Below, piece after piece: positions 35,306 to 44,266 of a stretch of DNA of 64,000 nt. Made by a program: the position numbers and the translations under genes. Under the pieces are notes generated by a model, which did not search any database, was not told the DNA's origin, and saw only the letters and a list, made by a program, of their open reading frames with translations. Within the stretch, counting starts at the first letter, position 1; each line of letters opens with the position of its first letter. The DNA is from Enteractinococcus helveticum. Lineage in GTDB: Bacteria; Actinomycetota; Actinomycetes; Actinomycetales; Micrococcaceae. Location of the stretch: NCBI RefSeq assembly GCF_020742345.1, contig NZ_DYXC01000029.1:1-64000 (forward strand), given 5' to 3'.

Positions 35306-36868
35306 CTAACCCGTTGGTCTGCCATGCTCGAATACTTCCAGAAATCCGTCAACGTATAACGCGGTGATTTCGTCTTGCAGCGCAGCCGTTTGGGTATCAT
35401 CTAGCTCCAGTAATCCTGCCACAGCTGCGGTCAGCTGGCCGGCAGTCAGTTCGCCGTCGCAGGCGCCCAACACGGCAGCTGTGGCGGTATCGAGTCGGAT
35501 ATGTCGGCCAAAACCTGTCCCGGATTTTGCCATCAGAACCTCGGGGTGTTCGGCCCCAAAGCGCTGGTATTGCTCATAGGTTACCCAATCTGGAACTACC
35601 AGGTGTGTGTCTGCCAACGCCCAGTGGGATGTTTTGGTTGCAACGGCGTCATGACGAGTCACCGATGTGGACCAGGCGCGTGCCACGGGTTGATGAACCA
35701 TTGCCGTGAGGTATTCAAACCGGTGTAACGGCGGGGTGTTGGCACGTTTGCGTAACCACACCCAGCCAAAGCCAATTTGGGTCACGCCGCGTGCGGTGAA
35801 ATCGGCCAGGTATGCGGCATAAGCCTGTGCATAAGCCTGTGGGTTGAGGTGTTCCGACGAGTCGCGCAACCAGATCTCGGCATACTGTGCCGGATCGGAG
35901 CTGGACCGTTGGATCGCCCAGATGTCCATGGTCGCCGACGGCCAGGTCGCCAGGCGGGCATGCCAGTCGTCCTGGCCGAACATTTCCCAATTGGCCAGCA
36001 TCATGGCCTGTCCGCCATCGGTCAGTACGGTGTCAATGGATGCAATGAGTTCTTTGACCAACTTATCGCCGGTGTGGCCGGTTTCACGGTAGGTGTGGGT
36101 GGTGGTCGATGACGCCGGTGCGATAACAAACGGCGGATTGGTAACAACCAGTTCAAAGTGCTGGCCGGCAACCGGTTCCAACATGTTGCCGGCCACCACG
36201 GTGACCCGGTCGCGAAGATTCTTCGGGTCGACTTCGAGCACCGCGGCGTTGAGCAGAATGTTAAAGACGGCGAAATCTAGGGCGCGCTGGGAGATGTCGG
36301 TGATGGTCACGTGTCGAGCGTGGGTCAGCAGGTGCAGGGCCTGAATCCCACAACCGGTGCCGATATCAAGGGCTGTGGTGACGTTATGGCGCGGGGTGAT
36401 TTCGGCCAGGGTTATCGATGCTTTGCCGACCCCCAAGATATGTTCGGCCGGCAATGGCTGGCCCAGTTGCAACGCGGTTTGGTCTGAGGCCACCCACATG
36501 TCTCCGGGATGATCGGTGGCATAAGCCGACAGATCCACGGTGGCAACGACGTCGTCGTCATTGGTCAACCGCACAATATTGAGCGCCAATGCCCCATCAA
36601 GCCCTAGTGTGGCAAAGAGCTGTTCGGCCTGTGCTGTGCTGATGGGATCTGCCAGCATGAAACAACTGATCAACCCGGCCAGGCGATTGCCCTGGGCCAG
36701 CGGTTCAACCAATGCTTGGCGCGCAGGAATAACCTGTTCGCGTTCAAGGGCGGCAGTGGCGGTGTGTCCAAGCAGCTTGGCAACGTTGGTCGTGGTGTAC
36801 CCGGCGGAGGTCAGGTCTTGGGCCAGGGCGGTAATGGCTGCAACATTGGCAACCGGTGCAGGATGCAT
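35306..36868 (-). CDS. Methyltransferase with N-terminal DUF7059-like domain
   Basis: A 520-residue protein. Residues 1-145 are a helical N-terminal domain. The Rossmann methyltransferase follows, with TALDIGTGCGIQALHLL for S-adenosylmethionine and the catalytic motif VVTNPPFVIAP, the NPPY/F type used on glutamine, adenine or guanine nitrogens. The C-terminal 150 residues form another domain common in actinobacterial homologues near topA. It may be a protein or ribosomal-RNA methyltransferase. One base overlap with trhO upstream. Confidence 0.8.
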   Translation of the reverse strand: MHPAPVANVAAITALAQDLTSAGYTTTNVAKLLGHTATAALEREQVIPARQALVEPLAQGNRLAGLISCFMLADPISTAQAEQLFATLGLDGALALNIVRLTNDDDVVATVDLSAYATDHPGDMWVASDQTALQLGQPLPAEHILGVGKASITLAEITPRHNVTTALDIGTGCGIQALHLLTHARHVTITDISQRALDFAVFNILLNAAVLEVDPKNLRDRVTVVAGNMLEPVAGQHFELVVTNPPFVIAPASSTTTHTYRETGHTGDKLVKELIASIDTVLTDGGQAMMLANWEMFGQDDWHARLATWPSATMDIWAIQRSSSDPAQYAEIWLRDSSEHLNPQAYAQAYAAYLADFTARGVTQIGFGWVWLRKRANTPPLHRFEYLTAMVHQPVARAWSTSVTRHDAVATKTSHWALADTHLVVPDWVTYEQYQRFGAEHPEVLMAKSGTGFGRHIRLDTATAAVLGACDGELTAGQLTAAVAGLLELDDTQTAALQDEITALYVDGFLEVFEHGRPTG

Positions 36869-37791
36869 TACTGATTCACCGTCGCCTTAGTTGCACAGGT
36901 TTCGCACACGCGTTCGGGGTGCGATTCGTGGCAGTCATCGCAGATCACAGCCAGAGTTTTACATCCTGGATCGGTGCAGTTGCGTAACTGGGCGGTGGGG
37001 GTGTTACACAACTGGCATGAGCTAATGACTTTGGGAGTATCCGAGAAGTTTAGCGTCATCCGGTCATCGAAGACATACAGTGAGCCTTCCCATAGCCCGT
37101 CGTCACCGTAGGCTTCTCCGTAACGGACAATGCCGCCGTCAATTTGGTACAACTCTTGGAAACCTCGGTTAGCCATCAGCACGGTCAGCACTTCGCAGCG
37201 GATGCCGCCGGTGCAATAGGTAATGATCGGCTGGTCTTTGAGGTGATCGTATTTGCCGGATTCTAATTCGGCGATGAAGTCACGTGTGGTCGTAACATCG
37301 GCGACGACGGCGTCCTTGAATTTGCCGATTTCGGCTTCGTATTTATTGCGTCCGTCAAAGAAGGTCACCGGGCGGCCTTCGGCTTCTTTGGCAGCGACCA
37401 GTTCATTGACTTCTTGTGGGGTCAGATGCGTGGCGGTTCCAAGCACTGTGTTGCCCGGGGCCACTTTGATTTCCTCGGGACGGTCGAAGGCTACTAATTC
37501 GGGTTTAACCTTGACGCTTAGGCGTGGGAAATCTTCGGCTCCGCCGTCAGACCATTTCACTTCAAGGTCGTTGAACCCCTGGTAGCCACGAGTGTTTTTG
37601 ATGTACTCTTTGACCGCCCGAATCGGCCCGCCAACCGTACCGTTAATGCCGTGTTCAGCGATGATGATCCGACCGGTCAGCCCCAGTCGTTTGCAGAGCT
37701 CTCTTTGCCACAGGGCAACGGCCTGTGGGTCATCTATAGGTGCGAAATGGTAGTACAGTGCGATTTTTGATTGAGGGTTCATGATTGGCAT
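36868..37791 (-). CDS. trhO: Oxygen-dependent tRNA uridine(34) hydroxylase TrhO (rhodanese domain)
   Basis: A 307-residue member of UPF0176/YceA that hydroxylates wobble uridine using oxygen. The N-terminal acylphosphatase-like part shows IIAEHGINGTVGG. The rhodanese part has FFDGRNKYEAEIGKF and the active cysteine in ITYCTGGIRCEVL. The C-terminus has paired cysteines (CQLCNT, CDDCHE, CETC) typical of the longer actinobacterial form. The start has no strong ribosome site. ATG 37782 is an alternative. Confidence 0.88.
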   Translation of the reverse strand: MPIMNPQSKIALYYHFAPIDDPQAVALWQRELCKRLGLTGRIIIAEHGINGTVGGPIRAVKEYIKNTRGYQGFNDLEVKWSDGGAEDFPRLSVKVKPELVAFDRPEEIKVAPGNTVLGTATHLTPQEVNELVAAKEAEGRPVTFFDGRNKYEAEIGKFKDAVVADVTTTRDFIAELESGKYDHLKDQPIITYCTGGIRCEVLTVLMANRGFQELYQIDGGIVRYGEAYGDDGLWEGSLYVFDDRMTLNFSDTPKVISSCQLCNTPTAQLRNCTDPGCKTLAVICDDCHESHPERVCETCATKATVNQ

Positions 37792-37907
37792 TTCTGTTGC
37801 AATTTCTTGAGCTGTCAGGCTGTGAGTTGGGCTTTCTTAAGGGTTACAAGTTGGTGACGCTTACGCAATGTCATAACCCGTGACTGGGCTTAGAGCGCGA
37901 CTAAAGC

Positions 37908-37913
37908 TATTCT
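37908..37913 (+). promoter_or_regulatory. Predicted -10 element of leaderless acetyltransferase transcript
   Basis: TATTCT, six bases, then ATG 37920. GGGG directly before the ATG is too close to act as a ribosome site. Confidence 0.45.
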
Positions 37914-37919
37914 AGGGGC

Positions 37920-38681
37920 ATGGCTATCACTACTTCACTGACAGACGAACTTGCCACGGCGTGGCTGACCGGGCGTGCTCGCATTCGAAACTATCACCTG
38001 ACCACTCAGGGGAATATTCATGCTGCCCTGCGCACTCCAGAGTCGGCTGAAGCCGGTGAAGACCTTTGGGAATACGTCGTCACAAATGCTTCCGATCATG
38101 TCCTGAAGGCTGTTGCAGAAGAAATCCTCAAAAACCCCAGCCGCCAATTAATTGTCGCCGCGGATCTGGCCGATGAGCCACAGCCTGCGGGATCGACCGC
38201 GAAACACTTTGCGGAAAAAACCGGGTTGCGTCCGATCGGTGTTGATGAACTGGTGATGGTCACCGATATGACCCAGCAGGATGTCGAAGAACCGATCATT
38301 CCCGAGCAGTTCACCGCCGAAGTCACCCGCAATGACGGCTGGTATCTGGTGGCTTTTAGAACCACGGATGAAGCCGATGTCGGTCCAGATAAGCTGGCCG
38401 CCCGCGGTCGTGTGGCGGTTGTTGATGGCACCTATGCGGTTTTCGACCAAATTTGGACGGCACCGGATTTCCGCCGTCAGGGTCTTGGCTCACTGACCAT
38501 GCGCTATTTGAGCTCCTTGGCACTGGAACACGACGTCGAGACCGGGCTATTGATTGCCGGACTCGAAGGCCAAGCACTGTATACCTACCTGGGGTGGACG
38601 GCAATCGGCGATGTCGTCGTCCTTGGCCATCCTGATGTCAACCCCGAAGATCAGTGGGCAACGCAAACTTTCGAAGTGTAA
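37920..38681 (+). CDS. GNAT family N-acetyltransferase
   Basis: A 253-residue acetyltransferase. The N-terminal 120 residues are divergent. The C-terminal GNAT core has VVDGTYAVFDQIWTAPDFRR followed by QGLGSLTMRYLSSLA, the acetyl-CoA pyrophosphate loop. A substrate is not predictable. It is divergent from trhO and overlaps the helicase gene by 28 bp. Confidence 0.85.
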   Translation: MAITTSLTDELATAWLTGRARIRNYHLTTQGNIHAALRTPESAEAGEDLWEYVVTNASDHVLKAVAEEILKNPSRQLIVAADLADEPQPAGSTAKHFAEKTGLRPIGVDELVMVTDMTQQDVEEPIIPEQFTAEVTRNDGWYLVAFRTTDEADVGPDKLAARGRVAVVDGTYAVFDQIWTAPDFRRQGLGSLTMRYLSSLALEHDVETGLLIAGLEGQALYTYLGWTAIGDVVVLGHPDVNPEDQWATQTFEV

Positions 38682-41035
38682 GTATCGGCCACGACGAGGC
38701 TGCAGCCTACCTGGCGGAGCTTCTAGGCTATTCGCGGGTGCCCGACCAATTGGTCCATACCCGGGTGTTGCCAGAACGCACCGCCAGGTTTTCTGTATGG
38801 CCAGCAACACTGCCTGCCCAGTTCCGTGCTGCGGTGGGCTCAACCGGTGTGGAACAACCCTTTGCACATCAGGTTGCCGCAGCCCAGTTGGCGCTAGCCG
38901 GTGAGCATGTCGTCTTGGCAACCGGTACGGCATCGGGCAAGTCTTTGGCCTACCACATGCCGGTGGCAACCACGCTGGCCGATGGCATCTCCACGGCCCT
39001 ATATTTGGCACCGACCAAAGCGTTGAGCGCTGACCAATTAGCCTCCTGGCAGCATCTTGCAGATCACGGGGTCAACTGGTTGCGGCCTGCCCCCTACGAC
39101 GGCGACACGGATCCGCAGTCTCGGGTTTGGGCCCGTGAGCACGCCAATGTGCTGGTCACGAATCCTGATATGTTGCACGTTGGGATTTTGCCGAATCATC
39201 CGGCCTGGTCACAGTTTTTTCGGCACCTGAAATACGTGATCGTTGATGAGGCACACACCTACCGCGGGGTATTTGGTTCCCACGTGGCTGTGGTGCTGAC
39301 GCGGTTGCGTCGCATTTGTGCGCACCTGGACAACACGGAGTTGGTCTTTTTCGGGGCATCAGCGACATCCTCGGCCCCGGCGGAGAGTTTTTCAGCATTG
39401 ATCGGTGCGGCCGCTCGCAGTGTGGAAGAAGACACTTCGGGTCATGGCGAAGTCGTCGTAGGATTCTGGGAATCGGAATTTTCTGGTGCCACGGGAGAAC
39501 ACAATGCCCCGCTGCGTCGTTCGCTCATGGCGACGGGGGCCGATATGCTGACAGATCTGGCGGTCAATTCGATCCGTTCGGTCGCGTTTATTCGATCCCG
39601 ACGCGGGGCTGAAGCCATGGCCCAAATCGTCAAGCGTCAACTCGCTGAAGTCCACCCGTCCCTCGTCGGACGAGCCGCAGCCTATCGGGCCGGGCTCTTA
39701 CCGGAAGAACGCCGTGAAGTTGAAGAACAGCTCAATAACGGCAAACTTCTCGCCGTGGCGACAACGCCAGCACTGGAGCTGGGGATCGATATCGCCGGCT
39801 TGGATGGGGTGGTCGTCGCGGGCTGGCCGGGCACGAGGGCGTCGTTTTTTCAGCAGTTGGGACGAGCAGGTCGGGCTGGCCAGCGGTCTATAGCCCTCTA
39901 CGTTGCCGGTGATGACCCAATGGATACCTACCTGGTGCATCATCCGCAGGCCGTCTTTGATCTAGCGGTCGAAGATAATGTTATCGACCCGCAAAATCCT
40001 CATATTCTGTCGGCCCACCTCTGCGCAGCAGCCGCTGAATTGCCTCTGCAACCCAGTGACCTTGAGGTGTTTGGAGACGCCGACCGTGTACGTGACATCG
40101 TCGAAGAGCTCACGTCAACTGGGTATCTGCGGCGTCGTCCTGCAGGCTGGTATTGGACTCATGAACAGCACGCTGCCGGTATGATCAGTCTGCGCGATGC
40201 CGGTGGCGGACCAATGCAAATTATCGACGGCGAGACGGGCGCGGTTCTGGGGTCGATCGGTGCCGAGCAAGCACATTCGCAAACACACCCAGGCGCCGTC
40301 TACGTTCATCAGGGTCGAACTTGGGTTGTTGAGCAGTTAGACGAAGACCATTCGACCGTGGTCGTGTTGCGCGCTGAGCCGGAGTACTACACGCAGGCTC
40401 GTGATGTCACCGATGTCGAAATCTTGGGCGAAGATGCCCGAATATATTCTGCTGCCGACAAGCTGGCGTGGGTGCACGGGCCGGTCAAAGTCACGAATCA
40501 AGTGGTGTCTTATCAGCGTAAGGAAGTATCTAGCGGCAAAGTCATTGACGAACAACCGTTGGAGTTAGCCGCCCGGGAACTCTATACCCAGGGGGTTTGG
40601 TTTACGGCGCCCTCGGAACAATTCATCGCTGCTGGGCTAACGACCGATCGATTGCCCGGTGCACTGCACGCGGCCGAACACGCAATGATTGGCATGATGC
40701 CTCTGGTGGCCTCCAATGATCGGTGGGATATTGGTGGCGTTTCGTTAGTGCTCCACCCCGATACTGAAGCCCCAACCGTGTTTGTTTACGATGGACATCC
40801 CGGTGGGGTTGGGTTTGCCACTCGTGGTTTCAGCCAGGCTAACACGTGGATTAGCGCGACTATGCATGCCATCGAAAACTGTGCCTGCGCGGATGGGTGT
40901 CCATCCTGTGTGCAATCACCGAAGTGTGGCAATCGGAACTCGCCGTTAGATAAAGCCGGAGCCGTCGTCGTCTTGAGATACGTGGCCGAGGCCTTGACTA
41001 GGGCTGTTTCGGTCCCGCCCGAGACTCAGCCGTAG
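38654..41035 (+). CDS. DEAD/DEAH helicase with DUF1998 domain (Hrq1/MrfA type)
   Basis: Superfamily 2 helicase of 793 residues. Motif I is LATGTASGKSLAYH, motif II VIVDEAHTY, motif III GASATS, motif IV-VI region VAFIRSRRGAEAM, ATTPALELGIDI and QQLGRAGRAGQRS. The C-terminus carries the DUF1998 cysteine cluster CACADGCPSCVQSPKCGN, a metal-binding tetrad seen in MrfA, which repairs mitomycin damage in Bacillus. Start GTG 38654 overlaps the acetyltransferase. The counterpart of M. tuberculosis Rv3649, next to the Tad locus as in mycobacteria. Confidence 0.92.
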   Translation: MGNANFRSVSIGHDEAAAYLAELLGYSRVPDQLVHTRVLPERTARFSVWPATLPAQFRAAVGSTGVEQPFAHQVAAAQLALAGEHVVLATGTASGKSLAYHMPVATTLADGISTALYLAPTKALSADQLASWQHLADHGVNWLRPAPYDGDTDPQSRVWAREHANVLVTNPDMLHVGILPNHPAWSQFFRHLKYVIVDEAHTYRGVFGSHVAVVLTRLRRICAHLDNTELVFFGASATSSAPAESFSALIGAAARSVEEDTSGHGEVVVGFWESEFSGATGEHNAPLRRSLMATGADMLTDLAVNSIRSVAFIRSRRGAEAMAQIVKRQLAEVHPSLVGRAAAYRAGLLPEERREVEEQLNNGKLLAVATTPALELGIDIAGLDGVVVAGWPGTRASFFQQLGRAGRAGQRSIALYVAGDDPMDTYLVHHPQAVFDLAVEDNVIDPQNPHILSAHLCAAAAELPLQPSDLEVFGDADRVRDIVEELTSTGYLRRRPAGWYWTHEQHAAGMISLRDAGGGPMQIIDGETGAVLGSIGAEQAHSQTHPGAVYVHQGRTWVVEQLDEDHSTVVVLRAEPEYYTQARDVTDVEILGEDARIYSAADKLAWVHGPVKVTNQVVSYQRKEVSSGKVIDEQPLELAARELYTQGVWFTAPSEQFIAAGLTTDRLPGALHAAEHAMIGMMPLVASNDRWDIGGVSLVLHPDTEAPTVFVYDGHPGGVGFATRGFSQANTWISATMHAIENCACADGCPSCVQSPKCGNRNSPLDKAGAVVVLRYVAEALTRAVSVPPETQP

Positions 41036-41369
41036 CGTTTAGTCCAATCGGACTTGCGACACTGACCTGAATATGTGCTATTCCCGGGGCACGAATGTCG
41101 CAGGATTCCATCGTGGCACCGTGGGATGCGACCGTACTTTGTGCAAGCTCGCACGGCTCCCCTACCATGAGTCCTCGAGCGGCATCTGCTGCTGACAGTG
41201 CGGCTAAATCTGCAGCCACAGCGGCTCGCGAGGCGGCGATCTGGACTTGAATGAGCGTCAACGTTGCGACGAGCAATACCATCAGTGATGCGAATATGGT
41301 CAGCATCATGGCTGTGGATGCTCCGGTATCGTCAACGCACCGCTGACGGGCTAGGGTGATACGGTCCAT
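40998..41369 (-). CDS. TadE/TadG-like secreted pilus-associated protein (Rv3654c-type)
   Basis: A 123-residue protein with one N-terminal transmembrane segment after DDTGASTAMM, then LVATLTLIQVQIAASRAAVAA and an Ala-rich helix ADLAALSAADAA, typical of Rv3654c-like TadE-family proteins. Two cysteines (CEL and CDI) may form a disulfide outside the cell. Last gene of the leftward Tad operon. It overlaps the TadE gene by 19 bp and the convergent helicase by 38 bp. Confidence 0.82.
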   Translation of the reverse strand: MDRITLARQRCVDDTGASTAMMLTIFASLMVLLVATLTLIQVQIAASRAAVAADLAALSAADAARGLMVGEPCELAQSTVASHGATMESCDIRAPGIAHIQVSVASPIGLNATAESRAGPKQP

Positions 41370-41713
41370 TGATTTGGTGCTTTCGCTTGGGCACTGAGTT
41401 CGAGTGCCGGAAATAATCCCAACGGTCCAGGGACCGGGCTGGTCAGTTCAACGCTGGCCCAGGTGCCAGATGTTGAAGTCAATACCTGGGTCGAAGCCGT
41501 TGTCATATTCGTCACCGCGGACGTGATGGTGGCGGTGGACTCGCCACGTGCCAGTTGCCGAGCAGCCACGGCCGCGGCTTGGTGCAGCTTGGATTGCTGC
41601 ATCCCTACGGCAATAATATTAATGAGCAGCGCGACAACGAGCACGACGACGGGCAGGATCACGGCAAACTCTGCGGTAACGGAGCCTGTGGTCGATTTTT
41701 TGACTGTGGTCAT
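41351..41713 (-). CDS. TadE-like pseudopilin
   Basis: A 120-residue TadE-family protein: TTGSVTAEFAVILPVVVLVV is the characteristic glycine/glutamate pseudopilin start running into a transmembrane helix, and LHQAAAVAARQLARGE continues the helix. ATG 41713 has GGGAG five bases upstream. Lies downstream of a stable hairpin that separates it from the pilin gene. Confidence 0.85.
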   Translation of the reverse strand: MTTVKKSTTGSVTAEFAVILPVVVLVVALLINIIAVGMQQSKLHQAAAVAARQLARGESTATITSAVTNMTTASTQVLTSTSGTWASVELTSPVPGPLGLFPALELSAQAKAPNQWTVSP

Positions 41714-41728
41714 GGGGACTCCCTTGGA

Positions 41729-41755
41729 GTGGCCGGGGCGTTTGACCCCGGCCAC
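41729..41755 (-). promoter_or_regulatory. Intercistronic hairpin after the pilin gene
   Basis: Perfect 10-bp GC-rich arms (41729-41738 and 41746-41755) with a seven-base loop and no U-tract. It lies just after the DUF4244 pilin stop and just before the TadE ribosome site on the same transcript. Such hairpins can stabilise upstream mRNA or dampen the downstream gene. Confidence 0.6.
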
Positions 41756-41765
41756 AGCTGGTGGG

Positions 41766-41945
41766 TTAGAAGGTCAGGGCCCGTTCAATCAGGCCCTCTA
41801 GGAGTCCCTGCACGGCCCCCGACGATAACACTGCTGCTAGTAATCCAGCAAAGGCTACAGCTGCAAGTGTCACGATCGAGTACTCTGCAGTACTCGCCCC
41901 GGTATCATCGGTGAAATTGAGTTCAAATGGTTGATTGTGTTTCAT
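41766..41945 (-). CDS. DUF4244 Flp-like pilin
   Basis: A 59-residue protein from ATG 41945 with a short charged leader, DDTGASTAEYSIVTLAAVAFAG around the class III prepilin-like Glu-Tyr pair, and one hydrophobic helix. This fits DUF4244, the major pilin candidate in actinobacterial Tad loci. AGGAG lies seven bases upstream. It has a 61-base gap to tadC, the largest in the operon. Confidence 0.85.
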   Translation of the reverse strand: MKHNQPFELNFTDDTGASTAEYSIVTLAAVAFAGLLAAVLSSGAVQGLLEGLIERALTF

Positions 41946-42006
41946 GATGTTCTCCTTTGGGAGGTGGGTGGTATTGGTTGCCATATTTAGTTATGAGCTT
42001 GGATGG

Positions 42007-42441
42007 TCATCCTGGCAGCAGCGACAGGACCATTGGGACGATGCCTAGCAAAATGAAACTGGGCAGGAGGCAGATGCCGGTGGGCAGGACGAGACGGATG
42101 GCCAATTCTTGAGCAAGTTGTTCTGCTAGACGTTTGCGGTTAGCCCGCAGCGCGGTGGCTGCAGTAGTCAGCATGTGTGCGGAGGGAACTGCTGAAGAGT
42201 GCACAAAGCGCAGTTCGCGAGCAAGGACAGCCAGTTGTGAGTCTTCTACGGCGTCCTGCCATGCGGTGTCCCAATCCAGTCCCACTAAGAGTTTCTGCGA
42301 GACGTCAGTCAACCGTTGGCATCCTGGCAAGTGTCGTCCGGCGGCGGCCAATGCCGCGGGTAGAGAGCTGCCTGCGGCAAAGAGCTGCGACATGACATCT
42401 AGGACCAGTGCGGGGTCTGTCGTGCTGTGGAGATTTTTCAT
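42007..42441 (-). CDS. tadC: TadC-like type II secretion system F protein
   Basis: A 144-residue inner-membrane platform protein with GSF-type pattern: VLDVMSQLFAAGSSLPAALAAAG, then RANRKRLAEQLAQELAIRL and a C-terminal membrane hairpin. It is about half the length of ordinary TadC, as usual in actinobacterial Tad clusters. ATG 42441 overlaps the tadB stop by four bases. A longer frame to 42603 lies within tadB. Confidence 0.85.
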   Translation of the reverse strand: MKNLHSTTDPALVLDVMSQLFAAGSSLPAALAAAGRHLPGCQRLTDVSQKLLVGLDWDTAWQDAVEDSQLAVLARELRFVHSSAVPSAHMLTTAATALRANRKRLAEQLAQELAIRLVLPTGICLLPSFILLGIVPMVLSLLPG

Positions 42442-43061
42442 GGTTCTTGAGCCGTTCGAATCATGCGAGCGCTCCAGCGTCTGCCGATCACGGCTAAGCC
42501 GGCTCCAGCCACCAGTAATATCCATCCGGAAGGGGTGGTCAACAGCTCTTCTAGTGATGCTCCGAGCATGTGGGCTAGTCCGAGGCCTGCGACCGGAAGC
42601 CAAGCCAGTAAACGGGCGGTTGCTCGCGGCCCTGCCGAGGCTGCTTCGCGAGCCTGATGTGCGTCTTCACCGGCCTCGAGAGCATCGGCGAGACGATACA
42701 GGATGGTCGCTAAAGACATGCCAGTGTCTTGGGCCAGTGTGAGCGTAGCGGATAGTTGCTGCCATCCTGCTGGTTCGCTTGGTGCGGTGATGTGGGCAAA
42801 GTAAGGTTCGCCCAGGAGCGCGGCGGTGTGTTGGGTTACTAGGACGTGGTGCATACAGCATTTGGGGTTTCGGGTATCGGGGGTAGGTGAGGCTGCGCAG
42901 GGGGCATGGGCAGCCGCGACTTCCGGCCAGAGCTGACTGAGGGGCCGGCCAGCAGATAACAAGGCCGCCGCTTGGCGGATGACGGTGATGAACTCAGCGT
43001 GTTGTTGTGCGGCACGGCGTTTTGCCGTCACCAGATTTGCCACGGCTTTGAAGGGACTCAT
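42438..43061 (-). CDS. tadB: TadB-like type II secretion system F protein
   Basis: A 207-residue platform protein. The F-domain shows FITVIRQAAALLSAGRPLSQL at the start and LATILYRLADALEAGEDAHQ later, with two C-terminal membrane segments (LAWLPVAGLGLAHMLG and ILLVAGAGLAVIG). It overlaps tadA by four bases. Confidence 0.86.
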   Translation of the reverse strand: MSPFKAVANLVTAKRRAAQQHAEFITVIRQAAALLSAGRPLSQLWPEVAAAHAPCAASPTPDTRNPKCCMHHVLVTQHTAALLGEPYFAHITAPSEPAGWQQLSATLTLAQDTGMSLATILYRLADALEAGEDAHQAREAASAGPRATARLLAWLPVAGLGLAHMLGASLEELLTTPSGWILLVAGAGLAVIGRRWSARMIRTAQEP

Positions 43062-44266
43062 GCGGCCTCCTGTTGAGCCAAACCGTCCAAGAGTGCCAGT
43101 CCTGGACCTTCAATGACCTGGTGGTCAATTGTTTGGAGCACGGGCACCAGCGGCAGATGAGTATCTTGGCTGGCTTTGGATAGCAATGCGGCTTCGGCTG
43201 GATAGCGTTGCCCATGTTCATCTCGGTGTAAGTGCAGGACCAGATCAATGGCGGAACGAATTTGTGCTGCGGCAGTGACTGGATCTAGTCCGGCAAGCGC
43301 TGCCATGGCGTTGAGTCGTGCGGGCACATCGCCAGCAGAGTTTGCGTGCACGGTGCCGATGGCTCCACGGTGTCCGGTGTTCATCGCTGAGAGAAATTCA
43401 GCGACTTCTGCTCCGCGGCATTCGCCGACAATGACGCGGTCCGGGCGCATGCGCAACGCTTGTCGAATCAGAATGGGCAGACCAATTCCGCCTTGGCCTT
43501 CCGTATTTGGATCTCGGGTGGCAAGCCCAACGACATGTGGGTGTCGAATATCAAGTTCCGGGGTGTCCTCGATCGTAAGTATGCGTTGGTCGGGATCGAC
43601 CGTGGCTAATAATGCGGCAAGAAGTGTCGTTTTTCCGGATCCGGTTGCCCCGGAAATCAGAATATTGGCGCGATGATGCATCAGGTGGTTGAGCACGTTG
43701 AGCCATTTTTCGGCACCCGGCCATTCGGCAGCCAGAGCCTCTACGGTGGGTTGGGTTCTGGAGGGCAACCGGATGGAGAGTTGTGGACCGGCAGTTGCAA
43801 TCGGCGGGAGGACGGCGTGGACCCGTGCGTTGCCAATCTGGACGTCTCCAAAGGGCATGCCCTCGTCCAATCGTTTGCCGCCCTGACCAAGTAGTCGGAC
43901 TGCCAGTGCGCGCGTCGTTTCTGAGGCCAGCACGGTTTGTGTTCGGTGTAGCCCAGCACCAGTATCGGTCCATACCCTGCCATGACCATCGACGATGATG
44001 TCGGTTGTGGTCGTATCGCGAGCAAATTCGGCCAGCGGCCCTAATCCGAGTAAATCATCGAGCAAGTATTGCATTGAACGTGATGCTTGGTTAGTCGAGG
44101 CGACTGACACATGCTTGGAAACAGCTTGCGCTACTAGTCCAGCAGCGGGCTGAGAGGGTTGGTGAGTACGGTCGGTTGCAGGTTTGAGCCGGGCCGCTAG
44201 CCATTGTTTGGCAGCAGTCAACCCGCCGGTCTTGGGTGGAGGTTTAGGTACCCATCCGCGTGTCAT
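43058..44266 (-). CDS. tadA: TadA family pilus assembly ATPase
   Basis: A 402-residue secretion ATPase powering pilus assembly. Walker A ISGATGSGKTTLLAALL is near residue 205, the Asp box ILTIEDTPELDIRHP follows, Walker B-type VIVGECRGAEVAEFL, and the His box HRGAIGTVHANSA. Overlaps its neighbours by four bases on both sides. Confidence 0.94.
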   Translation of the reverse strand: MTRGWVPKPPPKTGGLTAAKQWLAARLKPATDRTHQPSQPAAGLVAQAVSKHVSVASTNQASRSMQYLLDDLLGLGPLAEFARDTTTTDIIVDGHGRVWTDTGAGLHRTQTVLASETTRALAVRLLGQGGKRLDEGMPFGDVQIGNARVHAVLPPIATAGPQLSIRLPSRTQPTVEALAAEWPGAEKWLNVLNHLMHHRANILISGATGSGKTTLLAALLATVDPDQRILTIEDTPELDIRHPHVVGLATRDPNTEGQGGIGLPILIRQALRMRPDRVIVGECRGAEVAEFLSAMNTGHRGAIGTVHANSAGDVPARLNAMAALAGLDPVTAAAQIRSAIDLVLHLHRDEHGQRYPAEAALLSKASQDTHLPLVPVLQTIDHQVIEGPGLALLDGLAQQEAA

